NCBI GenBank assembly: GCA_011800155.1
Contig: CM022371.1
Span: 2,976,001 to 3,040,000 of the forward strand
From: Flammulina velutipes
Lineage: Eukaryota > Basidiomycota > Agaricomycetes > Agaricales > Physalacriaceae
DNA length: 64,000 nucleotides
Direction: 5' to 3'
Positions 1-11,177 of the stretch are shown here, piece after piece. The notes under the pieces were generated by a model. It did no database searches and was not told the DNA's origin. It saw only the letters and a list, made by a program, of their open reading frames with translations. The stretch's first letter is position 1. The number at the start of each line of letters is the position of its first letter. A program made the position numbers and the translations under genes.

Positions 1-951
1 GTTGTGATACGAGAAGAGGAGATAGAGAAAGAGAAAAAGAACTGGTTTTCAAGGAAAAAGAAGAGTAGTACGCCATCAACTCACGTCTCCCGACCACCGT
101 CCACTTCTTCGTTCACTCGGAAATCGTCTTCTTCGTCTCGCAGCTCAACGGACACTGGTGACGAACTACCCCCGAGGATGGAAGCCCCAACGCCGGTGTC
201 AGCTACCTCTCCGCCCACCTCACCTTCGAAGGATACCACACCTGAAGTAACCATCCCCAAACATGCCGGGTTCGATTTCGCTGCTATCAGAGAGGTCCTC
301 GGCGACACAACGGACAACGCACCGGATCCACATACACCCCTCCCTCCACCACCTTTCGTTCCTCCTACTCATAGAACGGAATCAACGCCGCAGATTAGAA
401 CTCTCAAAAGCAGTCCCCCGCCCATAGAACAACCTGAAGCCGGGCCGAGCACGCCCAAACAGTCCACAAGCAACTTACCATCATCATTTGCTCGGTCACT
501 TTCCGTTAACGATGCAGGTGACAATGGCGAAGAGCAACCAGATGTTATAGGGACTGCTAGGGGACACCGCAGGTCGCCATACACGTCACAATCTTTGGCA
601 TTCAACGATTCAGTTGGTTTGGATTCGTCCCCGTATTCGTCTGCCCCAACTGCGTTTGGTAGCAGTCATAATTCTGGCTGGGACGCCCCGGTACCATCAT
701 TTTCTTCGACGTATTCACCTTTCGCCTCATCTACTGCATCATTATCAAACAACCCTTTCGCTGCATCACGGGATAGCTTTTCCACTCCTCCTCCTCCCCC
801 TCGGGATACGGGCCTGTCGTTTGGCGGTGTGGATGGCACGATTACGACGAATGCGTCGTTGACGAGTTTGAATGACCCTTGGGCGATTCCAAGTGACATT
901 GGTAGAAAGAAGGGGGCAGGTGCAGGGTTTGGGGGGAACCCTTGGTCTTAG
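1..951 (+). CDS. C-terminal part of an unidentified Ser/Pro-rich protein
   Basis: The frame is open from the first base of the window, so the gene begins to the left. About 316 residues are visible. The first part is highly charged (EEEIEKEKK then RKKK), followed by a low-complexity tail rich in Ser, Thr and Pro. A short more ordered segment reads PKHAGFDFAAIREVLG at about residues 85-100, and a proline run PPPPF follows soon after. The protein ends in GGNPWS. Repeated SPF, NPF and TPF tripeptides near the end could be adaptor-binding peptides of the endocytic kind, but this is only a suggestion. The stop is TAG at 949-951. I do not recognise the family. The tail looks intrinsically disordered and no membrane segment is visible. 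Confidence 0.7.
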   Translation, partial: VVIREEEIEKEKKNWFSRKKKSSTPSTHVSRPPSTSSFTRKSSSSSRSSTDTGDELPPRMEAPTPVSATSPPTSPSKDTTPEVTIPKHAGFDFAAIREVLGDTTDNAPDPHTPLPPPPFVPPTHRTESTPQIRTLKSSPPPIEQPEAGPSTPKQSTSNLPSSFARSLSVNDAGDNGEEQPDVIGTARGHRRSPYTSQSLAFNDSVGLDSSPYSSAPTAFGSSHNSGWDAPVPSFSSTYSPFASSTASLSNNPFAASRDSFSTPPPPPRDTGLSFGGVDGTITTNASLTSLNDPWAIPSDIGRKKGAGAGFGGNPWS

Positions 952-1312
952 GGTGTTGGCTTAATGTTCCCCATAATACTACCATATTCTTCTTACTACA
1001 TTTCTGAACACATTTGGATTACAAGAATTGCTATTGGATTTTGTCGATCTCCGCTTTCGTTTGATATTGCGTGACCGTATAGCTATCGACTACTGGAGAT
1101 ATCAAGCTGATTGTCTAACATTCAACACGCCTATGTTATGACATGAGAGGATCAAGGCATTCAAATTTCAGACGAAATAATGTTTTGAACGCCACATATT
1201 CGGATACCGGCCCGTCTTCCGTCGCACGTCATTTGCACGAAATCCTTTTCTTGTCGATCTTTCACTGTCATGTAGTTGGACGTGTTACAAAGCCTCTTAA
1301 CTTATACTCATC
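952..1312. other. Intergenic region upstream of MET16
   Basis: This stretch holds the 3' flank of the left gene and the promoter of the PAPS reductase gene. I see no coding pattern, no clear TATA box and no repeat. Confidence 0.5.
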
Positions 1313-2236
1313 ATGTCTTCACCGATACCCGCTAGTCTTTCTCATCTATCCAAACCTTTATCTGTTCCCATCTCACAGGAAGATCTGGTCTTGATAAATT
1401 CCCACCTAAAAGAACTACAGCCAGACGAAATTCTGCGATGGGCAGTGGAATACGCACCAGGACTGCACCAGACTACGGCGTTTGGACTTACGGGGCTGGT
1501 GGCGATCGATATGCTCTCGAAAATCACACAGAACCCTCCACCACTCATCTTCATCGATACGCTATACCATTTCAAGGAAACCTACGAGCTCGTGGATGAG
1601 GTGAAAAGAAAATATGGTGTGCCAGTACACGTTTACAAGCCTGAGGGCTGTAGTACGGTGCAGGATTTTGAGGTCAAGTATGGCGAAAAGCTGTGGGAGA
1701 AGGACGAGGCAGCGTATGATTTTATCGTCAAAGTCAGGCATTTGCTTATTCTTTTTGTAATCGATGCTCAAATGATACGTAGGTGGAACCAGCACGGAGA
1801 GCTTATGAAGAACTGGGTGTCAAATCTGTTATCACTGGCCGTCGAGCATCCCAAGGTGCCGACCGTGCATCCCTAGAACCATTAGAGGTGGACTCCACCG
1901 GGCTCATCAAACTAAATCCACTCTTCGCATGGCCGTTTGCTATGGTAGACTGGTATATCACGGATGGTCAGGTCCCTCGGAACAAACTCCTCGACCAAGG
2001 ATACCGCAGCGTCGGCGACTGGCATAGTACCACCAAAGTAGTCGAAGGCCAGGACGAACGCGCAGGGCGTTGGGCGGGCCGTGAAAAATCAGAGTGTGGC
2101 TTGCATCAAGACTATTTCAAGATGAAAGCAGAGGCTAAGAAGGCGGTGAGTAGTCCGCCTTGGACTGAGATCATGCTCTGATCTTGATTCCCCTTCGCAG
2201 GCGGAGACAGGTGTTGTGCCCGAGGTCCCAGCTTGA
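1313..2236 (+). CDS. MET16: Phosphoadenosine phosphosulfate (PAPS) reductase
   Basis: The enzyme reduces PAPS to sulfite with thioredoxin in cytosolic sulfate assimilation. Three exons join in phase: 1313-1732, 1783-2145 and 2201-2236, giving 271 residues, the usual length of fungal Met16. Visible family marks are HQTTAFGLTGLVAIDML (the phosphosulfate-binding region near residue 55), VEPARRAYEEL immediately after the first intron, TGRRASQG, GYRSVGDWHST and the C-terminal ERAGRWAGREKSECGLH. The last contains the single catalytic ECGLH cysteine. The ATG at 1313 gives a normal N-terminus. The third exon codes only 11 residues (AETGVVPEVPA). Other cysteines of the bacterial APS reductase iron-sulfur cluster are not seen, which agrees with a PAPS rather than an APS enzyme. 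Confidence 0.96.
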
Positions 2237-2637
2237 CCTTGCGCTCGGATCGGGATTTCGTTGGGTGTTCTAGTAAGATTGGACGTATACGTGTACATAG
2301 AACTTGGCTTGTATCTTGCATTTGTGGGAGAGTCAACACCTTCGTCGTCCTCCTCGGTAGTGGAAAAGTCACATGATGGCGCTTCCCTACGAATCAAGAT
2401 TCAATCATCTATTCTTCTTACAAATGACGCCAACAAAGTTTACTCTGCTCAGCTATACATATGTTTGTCGCAGCTAGAAATTTCAGACGGAGAGTGAGGA
2501 GGGGTTGCCTAAAAGGATAGATCTGACTTTTAATTGCTGCTACATAGATCCCTGTCGTGCCTTTCCGTCGCTCCTTCTTCTCCCTCGACGTGTGGACCAA
2601 GTTCTGGTTCAACTTCAAGGATTTGAAGGAATCGGAA

Positions 2638-3890
2638 ATGACTGCACTCAAGTGAGAAAGCGCTTGATGATGTGGCGTATAGACCTTACCTACATTGACT
2701 TCTCTACAGGCCAAACCTAGGCGAGAACGATGCCTTGCTGCCCCCTCTCCCCAGGATCAAGAACACGGCTATACGGGAAGAGATTTTCACCCATCGCAGC
2801 TACTTTGCGCGTCCCACCCGCATTTTCGAGGATCACCCGAACGATCCCAGTCCAGATAATGAAAAGTACGTGCATCTTCCATCGATCAATCAATACTTCA
2901 TCCGTGGCGCTCTGTATTGGTGTTCATCATAGCTGACGAATGAATAGACTTGAACACCTGGGAGATGCGGTGCTTGGCTTCGTGGTGACAAATCTTATGC
3001 TGGAAATGTATCCGAGTTTGCATGTTGGACCGTCAACGGTATGTAACAGTGTGGCGCCAAAAATTTGACAATTCGTGCTGACCAAATGATAGAAAATGCG
3101 TGCTTTGATTGTAGGAAATGCGACGCTAGCGGATATGTATGCCCTTCGATATCTTTCGCCCGGGGGGTATTGACACACGTTAGATCTCTCAAGTACAAGT
3201 TGCCTGACTTACTGAGGCTCCACCCAGCCCAAGCGCTTACTTTGAAGGCCTCCACAAATGTACAAGGTTCGGTGCTTCATACTTGACGCATTTCTTCGAT
3301 GCTAATTATACCATAGCTGATGTTTTCGAAGTAAGCATTCCATGTATGACCTGTCACCTGTCCTCACGCCAATCTCTGTGAAGTCTTTCGTGGGAGGTCT
3401 CTTCCGTGACCAAGGCGTCTCGGCTGTCGAAGAATGGCTCTTCAAGCTCTTCCCTCCTTACGTCGAGCTTGCGTACGGGACGGTGAGGGTGCAACACGGT
3501 CTTACCTCGCATCCTCCACCGTCCCCGCCACTTCCTGTTACCCCTCCATCCACGTCGCCATTACCTCGGCGCATGCCGCTTAGCCGCACCGATATGAACA
3601 CGGATACCATCGCATTTACTGGACATCTAGGCCTCTTCAACCAGCGATTACAGCAAATTAATCGTCAAGTTGAATGGGTCTACTCGGCGACGGATCCAGA
3701 CACGAACGAGAGCACAGTTATCGACCCGGACGTGCTCAGAGGAACTAAAACGACGCCCGTGTGGTACGTATCTGTGTTTGTGAGCGGAGAATATTTTGGT
3801 CGTGGCAAAGGAATCACCAAGAAAGTTGCTCGCAACGAAGCTGCCAAGGAAGGACTGAAGAAGCTGGAGAATCAACATGGACGGAAGTAA
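2638..3890 (+). CDS. RNase III family protein (RNase III domain plus dsRNA-binding domain)
   Basis: Exons from ATG 2638 are 2638-2651, 2710-2865, 2948-3038, 3093-3136, 3184-3266, 3317-3330 and 3384-3890. All phases close and give 302 residues. The RNase III domain shows FTHRSYF, then NEKLEHLGDAVLG and, across a 14-nt exon, ADVFESFVGGLF. These place the acidic residues E, E, D and D, E where catalytic RNase III has them. The C-terminus holds the second half of a dsRNA-binding domain (GRGKGITKKVARNEAAKEGL). The role would be dsRNA cleavage in rRNA or mRNA processing. The alternative is the mitochondrial ribosomal protein mL44, which shares this fold. A longer N-terminus is possible: ATG 2461-2493 spliced to 2548 would add a basic, presequence-like MFVAARNFRRR in phase. 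I prefer 2638 but am unsure of the start. Confidence 0.85.
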
Positions 3891-4340
3891 AAACGTGCTC
3901 TTCTTATCCTGCATGGTTTCTCCAGACTGTGGCTGGACATGACACAATATTTGGCCAGCTGCAGTGTGTAGAGGCTGTGGATGAAGGCAAGGGTGCATGT
4001 GTAGACATATATCTCTATCCTCTTTCTATCACTTTTGAGTAGCATCTACTTATCTCGAATCTATCTTCCGAATCCGAATGGTGCTACGAATTCACTGATA
4101 ACCGTCCTGTGTGTCGTAATTTGTTGATGGAATGACTGAACGCTGCTGATATTGTGATAGCTTGCTTACGCTGGGGGCCTTTCGCCTCGGAGCGCAAGTC
4201 AAGATGCCTGACCAGGACACGGCCGTTGGACGAAAAAGATGCATGTTACGTGGTGTATTCCACAGTACCCATGGGGTTATAATTACGGAATAGACTGTAT
4301 AGTGGCGAAAGCAAGATGGGGAGGTAAGCAGTAGTATATT
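3891..4340. other. Intergenic region between convergent genes
   Basis: The RNase III gene and the cytochrome b5 gene run towards each other here, so this holds two 3' flanks. I see no gene or repeat in it. Confidence 0.5.
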
Positions 4341-4999
4341 TTAGGCGCCTGTCGAGTAGTATCTCCACGCGAAGTAGCCACCGAGGGCAGCGAGGGGAAG
4401 GAAGTACATCACACTAAACAATTCGCTCAGTGTCGGTTGACAAAAGATTGGTGACGTGGACGTACTTTGAACCTTGCTCAACGGCGCCGGCAACCCGTGT
4501 AGCCTGAGCAGCAGCAGCTCCCGACTTTAAATCTAGTCCCTGCAGATTGGAAGAGTGTGAGAGATGGAGACCGAAGAGGTTTAGCGTAAGCGTACACTGT
4601 TCTTGTCGAAGTCGCCGACGAAGAGGCCATCAAGCAATGCGCGCGCTTCATCAGAGTGACCAACGTCCTCGAACCCTTCAGTTGCATCCTGACCTGCGCT
4701 TCGCGTTAGAAGACCAAATAATGGCTGATAGAGTTGCGCATTGCTTACCAGCCTCAGCGAGTATGACTTCGTCTCCTCCGGGGTGCTAGATAAGCATTAA
4801 CTCGAAGCACTAGACTAACTTGAAAGCCTGTGCGGACCTCATCTATGAACTTGGTAACATCGTACACTGCGCGTAAGTTCAGCACACAAAACAAAAGCGT
4901 CTGATTGGCTGACAACGTACCCTTGCCGCTAATGAGCAGATAGATATCTTCCTTGGTAGTGTGGGCCTTGAGCTCTTCGTAGGTGACTAATTTGGACAT
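4341..4999 (-). CDS. CYB5: Cytochrome b5, tail-anchored
   Basis: This ER haem protein passes electrons to desaturases, hydroxylases and P450s. Six exons on the minus strand (4921-4999, 4838-4866, 4749-4785, 4596-4693, 4466-4539, 4341-4413) close in phase and give 129 residues. The start is MSKLVTYEELKAH. The haem-binding core is VYDVTKFIDEHPGGDEVIL, whose HPGG histidine is one iron ligand. The second ligand is in FEDVGHSDEAR. After an Ala-rich linker the protein ends in a hydrophobic anchor (YFLPLAALGGYFAW) and a short polar tail YYSTGA. The small internal exons make this gene easy to miss. A TATA-like ATATAT lies about 90 bp upstream of the start. Confidence 0.95.
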
Positions 5000-5675
5000 G
5001 GTGAAGGAAGGAGGCAAAGACAGCAAACAGTGACGGAAGACAAAGAATACAGTTCGGGTGCAGGGAGTAGCCGTCGCGCGACTTGTATTATATATTTTAG
5101 TACTTTCCCACGCGCTCAGGGGAAATCGAGTCCGAGCAACATGCACCTGGACCCCAAGGACGCGAATCAAAGAGTTCTGAGATTTGAGGTTGGACTCGTC
5201 GTAGACACGAGAAAAGTAATTGCATCACAAGTCTACTTAGTACAGCGTAATAACAATATCCACCCAGTTTAGTACTCGAATGGCCATCGGGGTATACACA
5301 AGTGCAACTGGCAGTTCAAGCGTGGACCAGGCGTATTTCCTTCTTCCACGCAACAAGTATAGAGACGAAAGCATGGTGAGCAATGTCTCTAGGCATTTGT
5401 GCGTGGTGTCAGTCACACGGGAGACGATAGGAGGATTGAATGAAAGGAATGCATTGGGTTGGTCAAGAGCAACGTTAAAATTTTCATCTTTGATGAATTT
5501 TATAGATGGCTACCAAACAAGCACAACCAACGTGCCGCATTGGGATGCAGTAAAGTGGCGCAATGCATGATTACTATGGCATAGGACATATACTGCCTAC
5601 CAGACGAGCTTCTGAGGCATAAACGATATAGTAATAGTGGATAATAGAGTCCATTTAGCACAATATGGACCATAA
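5000..5675. promoter_or_regulatory. CYB5 promoter and 3' flank of the nucleoporin gene
   Basis: Both flanking genes lie on the minus strand. Near 5089-5096 there is a TATA-like element (TATATA on the minus strand) about 90 bp upstream of the CYB5 ATG. The rest shows no coding pattern. Confidence 0.4.
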
Positions 5676-8600
5676 TCATGATGATGGTTTGCCAAACGTT
5701 GCTCCGCCGTTACCGAACCCAAAAATCCCAGGAGTGCTGCTTTCCGCCTTATTCCCAAACGGAGAATTGGTGTTGGTGGATGCTCCCGTTGTAAAGGGGT
5801 TACTGGATGGGTCCGTTGGTTTTGCACCGAAGATGCTGCTAGACGTATCCGCTGGTTTCGCACCAAATAGCGATCCAGTACCTCCTCCTCCACTTCCGAA
5901 TGAAAATGGTGACGCTGCAGGCGCAACAGTCCCCTCCGTGGACTTAGCACCAAACGTTGCGCCGGTTCCAAATCCACCAAACGCCGGCTTGCTGGCGGCC
6001 GCACCAAACGCTGAGCCGGTGCTGGCGCCACCAAACAATGATGGTTTGGGCTCTCCGTCCTTCGCTGAGTTGTTTCCAGTAAGCCCGCTGCCCGAGCCAA
6101 ATGCTGATGATGGTTTGCTTCCCGCTTCCTTGTCCGCCGTTTTCTCTGCAGCACCAAATACGCCGTTCGTGCCAAATGTAGATGACGAAGGCGTGCCCCA
6201 CGTCGTCTTAGCTGCGCCGCTATCCTTTTGGGCACCAAACGCACTAGAGGTAGTAGTAGCTCCAAAGGCAACTGCCCCATTGGCAGTCGCCCCAAATAGG
6301 GATTTCGCTTCTCCGCTATCCTTGTTCGTAGTGTTGCCAGATCCAAACATGTTGTTCGATGGAGGTGCAGTACTCGCTTTTTTGTCCGCACCATCTGCAA
6401 GTGATCCTGCAGGAGTGGAGCCAAAGGAGGACATAGGCGCTGAAGAGGCGCCGAAAACCGACTTTCCACCCGCAGTCCCTCCAAAGACATTGTTCCCAGG
6501 AGTTGTACCGAACGATGGAGCCGGTGTTGAGCCGGTAGATGATGGAGTCTTTCCAAAGGCAAAAGAAAATGCTGGCTGAGAGCCGCTGGTAGTGGACGCT
6601 GGCGCAGGTGTAGTAATAGGTGCAACATTTGTTTTAGCGCCAAATGGACTACTGGTAGCTTGAGACGATGATGGTGCTGGAGTGGGGAAAGAGGAAGTTG
6701 CCTTCGAGGAGGAGTTTGGTACCACATTATTCGAAGGGGTAGAGGGTTTGTTGAAATTGAGGTTGAATCTCAGAGGGGGGGCAGCAGTAGGCGTATCTTG
6801 TTTCTTTTCGCTGGTTGGCTGGGACGTCGGTGGCTGTCTGTCGAAGGATGAACCTGACGGAGCGTTGAAGTTGAATGCAGACTTCGTAACGGGGGGTACT
6901 TTCGCCGGCTCCCTTTCCGACGGATTTGTTCCCTGAGATGGCGCTGCCAAAGCACTCTCTGTAGAAGTAGGTTTGGTGTTACCCGAGTTGAACGAGAAAC
7001 TGGACGGAGCGCCGAATGTCACTGGAGCAGTGGACACTGCCGTAGCAGGGCTAGAAGAGGGCTTGGAGAACATTGAGGGTCCCGAAGGAAATCCCATTCC
7101 TGGCGCCATAGGCTTTTCTGATGATTTGGGAGCGATATTGGCACTCGAGGGAGCAGAAGGGGTGGGGAATAAAGATGGCGAAGGCGTGGAAGCTACCGGG
7201 GCAGAGGACGAGGAGGATACGACACTGGGAGATGGATTAGTGCCGCCTAGGCTGGAAACTGGGCCTGAGGAGACCACCTGCACCGAAGAATCGGAGGAGG
7301 ATGGAGTAGACGATTTCGCGAAGAAGTTGGGTACAGTCGCTTTTCCACCATCGTTTGTAGATAATGGGGCAGCAGATGCAAGAGGGCTTGACTTGAACAG
7401 AGATGAAGTAGTCGCAGTCGTAGGCCCTGTTTTGTCTTCGGAAGGTTTCGTCAAAGCAATGGATGGAATGGACGATACAGGTGCTGGTGGTGGCAGCATC
7501 GCCTTCGTCCTCTGTTGCTCCAGCTTGTCCTGTTCGTCCTGTTTCTTTTGATTGGCTTCACGTATTCTCGACATCGCCTTGGCTTCTAGATCTTGCTTTT
7601 CCCATTTTGAGTAGCCTCTAATAGGACGCGGACTGCCTATACCAAGCGAATTTGTACTGTCAGAAAGGCTTGGTGAGCCAGGAGTATTTGAGCTCAAAGC
7701 CAAGGTGCTTGCGATCCGACGAGGGAATGCTGTATGACCGAGTCCCAGCGATGTTATAGATCGACGCACGGGAGGAATCTGTGGGGCAGAAGTTGAATGT
7801 TCCGGAGTGGGCCGCGGAGAAGGTGATGCCGTGGATTCCCAAAGAAGGTGTTTACCTGAACGAGCAAGAGGAGACTCCTGGCAGAGGCAAACTGTCAGCA
7901 ATGGATACAAGAAGGTAAATGAAACATCCTTACAGGTATCTCGACATCAGGCGTGGCCGGCTCGCTGGGAGGTGTGTCCAGGTGAGGTAAACGGCGTTGC
8001 TCCTTCATGTCCTTGTACTCTTCGTCCGTAAGCCAACTTTCCACGAAAATTTCGATATCAGCGTCTCGGTCTGGATGGATCGAATCCTGGGGCTGTAGTA
8101 AATATTAGCGGGAGGACTTCGTTAAGATATAAGCAAACGACGGACCATAGGATATTTTTGACTCTTCTTAACCAGCGTCTTGCGGAGACGCTGTCCGTTG
8201 AGCCCAATTTTGAACTGTACCCCATTACTTTCCCACTGTTCACCAATATCGCGACGACGACTCTTGTCCAAAGTGATTTCCGAGGAGGTATCACCGACAC
8301 TTTCATCATCTTGCTGCTGCGCTTTCTTGCCACGTTTCTTGCGTATAATTTGAGGCGAAGTCTCGTCTGCTTCGTCGGCCATATCATCGTCGACGTCTCG
8401 CTCACGCTTCGTTCCTCGAGACTTTAATGCTGCATCAGAACGCCGTTTGTTCCTTCGCTTCTTCTCGCGCTTCGTCGCCTCAAATTCAAGGCTGTCATCT
8501 CCGCCAAATGTCGAGCCAGCATCACCACGATCGCGTTTCTTGCCCCTCCTAGTGGATAGTAGCTCTGTGCTCTGGTCGTGGTCCACTTCCATCCCGTCAT

Positions 8601-9595
8601 CCGACCGCATAGGAAAGTCATTGGAAACCTTGCGTGACCTTTTCTCGCAGGCCTTCTTGTTGACTACGGAATCGTCTTGCTCGTCACCTAATCCACGCTT
8701 AGGACCCCGTGATCCAGATGGATAGGCTCCCATTGACCAAGCCGCGTCCTCATCACCATCAATGAGCTCGTCACCTTCGATACGAGTCTTTTTTGGGTTG
8801 TCGGTTGTATAGCCCTCGTCATCGTCCAGTAAATGTTTGCTGGCAGGTATGAGTGTCGATGTGCTCTTGCTAGTATTTGTGCTACCTCCTGGAACGGGCG
8901 AGGCGCTAGCGTTAAAGCCATCCGCAAACGTCACTTTGCTGGATCTAAAAGTGTTTGTGAGGCAAAGTCGAACACAGGAAATTGTTGGGCGTACAAGTTG
9001 GGACCAGTATATGTCGATGGGGGGTAGTCTAGTGTTGGAAGCAATCCATTCGATTGAGACTGGCCAGGGAATCGACTAGATCCTGGCCAAGGGACGCTAT
9101 CGCTTCGTAAATTGGAGGGAGCTGGGTGTTAACTTTAGTCTATCGTGAGGAAGGAAGGAAGGGGTAACTCACCTTGGCGTTGTCGTAGACCTTGCTCAGA
9201 TGCCGACTGAGATTGTGGCGCCGGACGCACTTCAGTGATATGCTGTCTCACTGACTGTTTTTCTTTGTCTTGGCGAGATCGGAGGGCTGCTGCGTACGCC
9301 ACATTAAAGGGGCGATGGTCAGAATCTGGAATCCCATGGCGGCGTCGCATAGAACTAGATGTAAAGTCAACACCAATGCAAAGAAAAACAAAGGAAGATC
9401 GTACAGTCTATAAGACTTTTCTCGCTTCTTCATGAACATATTCCACGAGTACACCGCGACAGCATAAAGGACCATGGAACCAATTGCACCAGCTATTGTC
9501 ACGACGAAGTAAGTGCTCCATGACGGCTTGTACACTGCCTTCTGTCGAACTGGTAGAGAGCTGCTACCCAGAATATCGGCAAAGTCGTCGTCCAT
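5676..9595 (-). CDS. FG-repeat nucleoporin with N-terminal membrane helix (POM121-like architecture)
   Basis: Six exons (9405-9595, 9173-9354, 8935-9121, 8146-8881, 7934-8092, 5676-7877) close in phase over five GT-AG introns and give 1218 residues. Residues about 29-55 form one hydrophobic helix (YFVVTIAGAIGSMVLYAVAV) followed by KKREK, which suggests a lumenal N-terminus. Residues about 240-370 carry several basic clusters of nuclear-localisation type (KREKKRRNKRR, RKKRGKK). Then come KYPM and IEIFVESWLTDEEY near 420-455, a short charged coiled coil near 575-615, and a Ser/Thr/Gly-rich C-terminal third with about 25 FG dipeptides (SLFGA, FSFGS, SAFGA), ending in GGATFGKPSS. FG repeats bind importins in the pore channel. 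The fusion of membrane helix and FG domain depends on the splice joins; two separate genes are the alternative. No close fungal homologue comes to mind. Confidence 0.8.
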
Positions 9596-9983
9596 GGTCG
9601 CCGTACGTGAAAGAAAGAGAGCAATGAGCAGGCGCGCTGCGCTGCACGTATTTGAAGGGTTTGATGGTATGAGGAGAACACGGGCACAGTGCTCATTTAT
9701 TTGGCATTGTTCGTTTCGGAGGTTGTTGTTGGCGGAATCAACTGGTTGGATTACGTAAGAATAAGCTGAAGCGGGACGCCACATTTCATGCAAGTGACGA
9801 GACGCATAACCGAAAATTACAAGTCAATTTTAACACACGTTGAGGCTTCCACGCAAAGTGGCGTAAACTTTATGTCAGAAAACACGTGGAAATTTCTATG
9901 CTACAGTTCTTAGAATTATCTGTGACTACTTATGTAAATTTAGACCCAATCCAAAAAGAAAGAATATCGAAGAAATAGCTTGT
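9596..9983. other. Intergenic region
   Basis: This AT-rich region (especially 9800-9970) separates the nucleoporin start from the 3' end of the next minus-strand gene. No gene or repeat is apparent. Confidence 0.45.
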
Positions 9984-11177
9984 TCACAGAACGATCTGGT
10001 CCAAAACAGCCACCCCCGAAAGAACTTCGGAAGACCCACCCAAACTGCCCGACATGGTTCCTATCCATCTGGTATACGGCGAGCCCGCCTGCCCTCCAAT
10101 GACTAGGCCTGGAACAACATCTATTCCCAGTACACCGTCACTTCCCATGTCCAAGTCCACGCGGAAGCTCTCGGGTGCATTCGTTGGAGGCCATGTCGTA
10201 CCGTCGCCAACAGGCCGCACTTTCACAGCGTCGACATCACAGCTGGACGCTACGACGGCACCGTCTCGCACGACGTAGCCGCTCACAAACTCTGTTCCTT
10301 CCCAGTCTAGGTAGTCGAACCATACGACCGAATAGGGTCCAACCGTTCCGTGGCCCCATACCCAAGTTTGGACATTGTCGCTGAACGGCTCGTCGCTCCA
10401 ATTCTTCAAAGAGGGTAATTAGAACGGAGTACTAGGATTCACTGTTGTAAGAATCCTCACCTTGTCATGGTATCCTGTACCAGTGAACACAAGGGCTTCG
10501 TCGTTGACAACAAGATCAATTGTGGCGTGTGCATCAGGAATAGCGTTTGCCCAGCCAATATGAGGGGCAATCTGCATGTCGTGCCCTGCTCCAACAGGGT
10601 TACACGGATAATGAGCCGGTCCTCTCTAAACAGTATTGGTCAGTTTAGTTGCCCTTCACAGTGGAGAGATAGACTGTACCGATTGCAGGGTAAACGTCCC
10701 GCTAATCCCTTCCTCAGCGGCGTCGATAGTAATGGTATAGGTCGACATATCAGCCGATCCTTCCCAACTAACGCCCGAGCCAGTCCAAGAGCCACTGGCT
10801 CCATTATCTAGCGTTCGGACGACGGCGTCTTGCGCATCAAAGACCCACGAATTGACCTCGCCTGTAGGGGAGGAGGTCCAAATGTAGACGGGGGTGACAA
10901 TAGGAGATGGATATAGGAAGAGGAACCCATCGTTGCTCGATGTGAAGAATGTGACAACGATGGAGGATTGGTCCTCGTCGGATACAGCGTCAAAGTACCA
11001 CCAATCGAACACAGAGGAGTTGACGGGTTCGATCTTTGGTCCGTCGAGTCCGTCGACGGCGGAGAGAAACTGGACAACACTCGCACTGGGCGATGCGAGG
11101 CCCGGGATATTGGCGGTTGACGCGGCTGCCGTCGTAAAACCAATGAAAAAACCCAGCAAGACGAAGAGCGTCCACAT
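9984..11177 (-). CDS. Secreted CrtC/AttH-like lipocalin protein (Diels-Alderase-like fold family)
   Basis: Three exons (10680-11177, 10461-10625, 9984-10403) close in phase to 360 residues. The start MWTLFVLLGFFIGFTTAAAS is a clear signal peptide, so the product should be secreted or enter the secretory route. The mature part has NSSVFDWWYFDAVS near residue 55, a tryptophan- and aspartate-rich motif typical of the hydroxyneurosporene synthase (CrtC)/AttH superfamily. Fungal decalin-forming Diels-Alderases belong to the same superfamily. Further blocks are HDMQIAPHIGWANAIPDAHA, then GTGYHDKNWSDEPF and WVWGHGTVGPYSVVWFDYLD. The His-Asp and Trp-Gly pattern in the second lipocalin half is kept. 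Enzymatic function is not established by sequence. No biosynthetic core gene (PKS, NRPS, terpene synthase) is seen within the window, so this looks like a stand-alone family member. Confidence 0.75.

Noticed and set aside
5665..6579. Long reading frame of 304 codons on the plus strand, antisense to the nucleoporin
   Set aside because: It mirrors the FG-repeat coding strand, whose biased codons leave few stops in other frames. The text is low-complexity and has no motif.
7855..7877. Possible intron beginning at GTAAAC just after the sixth nucleoporin exon start
   Set aside because: Using it would shift the frame out of the FG-repeat reading, whereas reading through keeps it open.
9135..9350. 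Separate small gene starting MRRRHGIPDSDHRPF
   Set aside because: It joins in phase to the membrane-helix exon on one side and to the next exon on the other, so I treat it as exon 2 of the nucleoporin.
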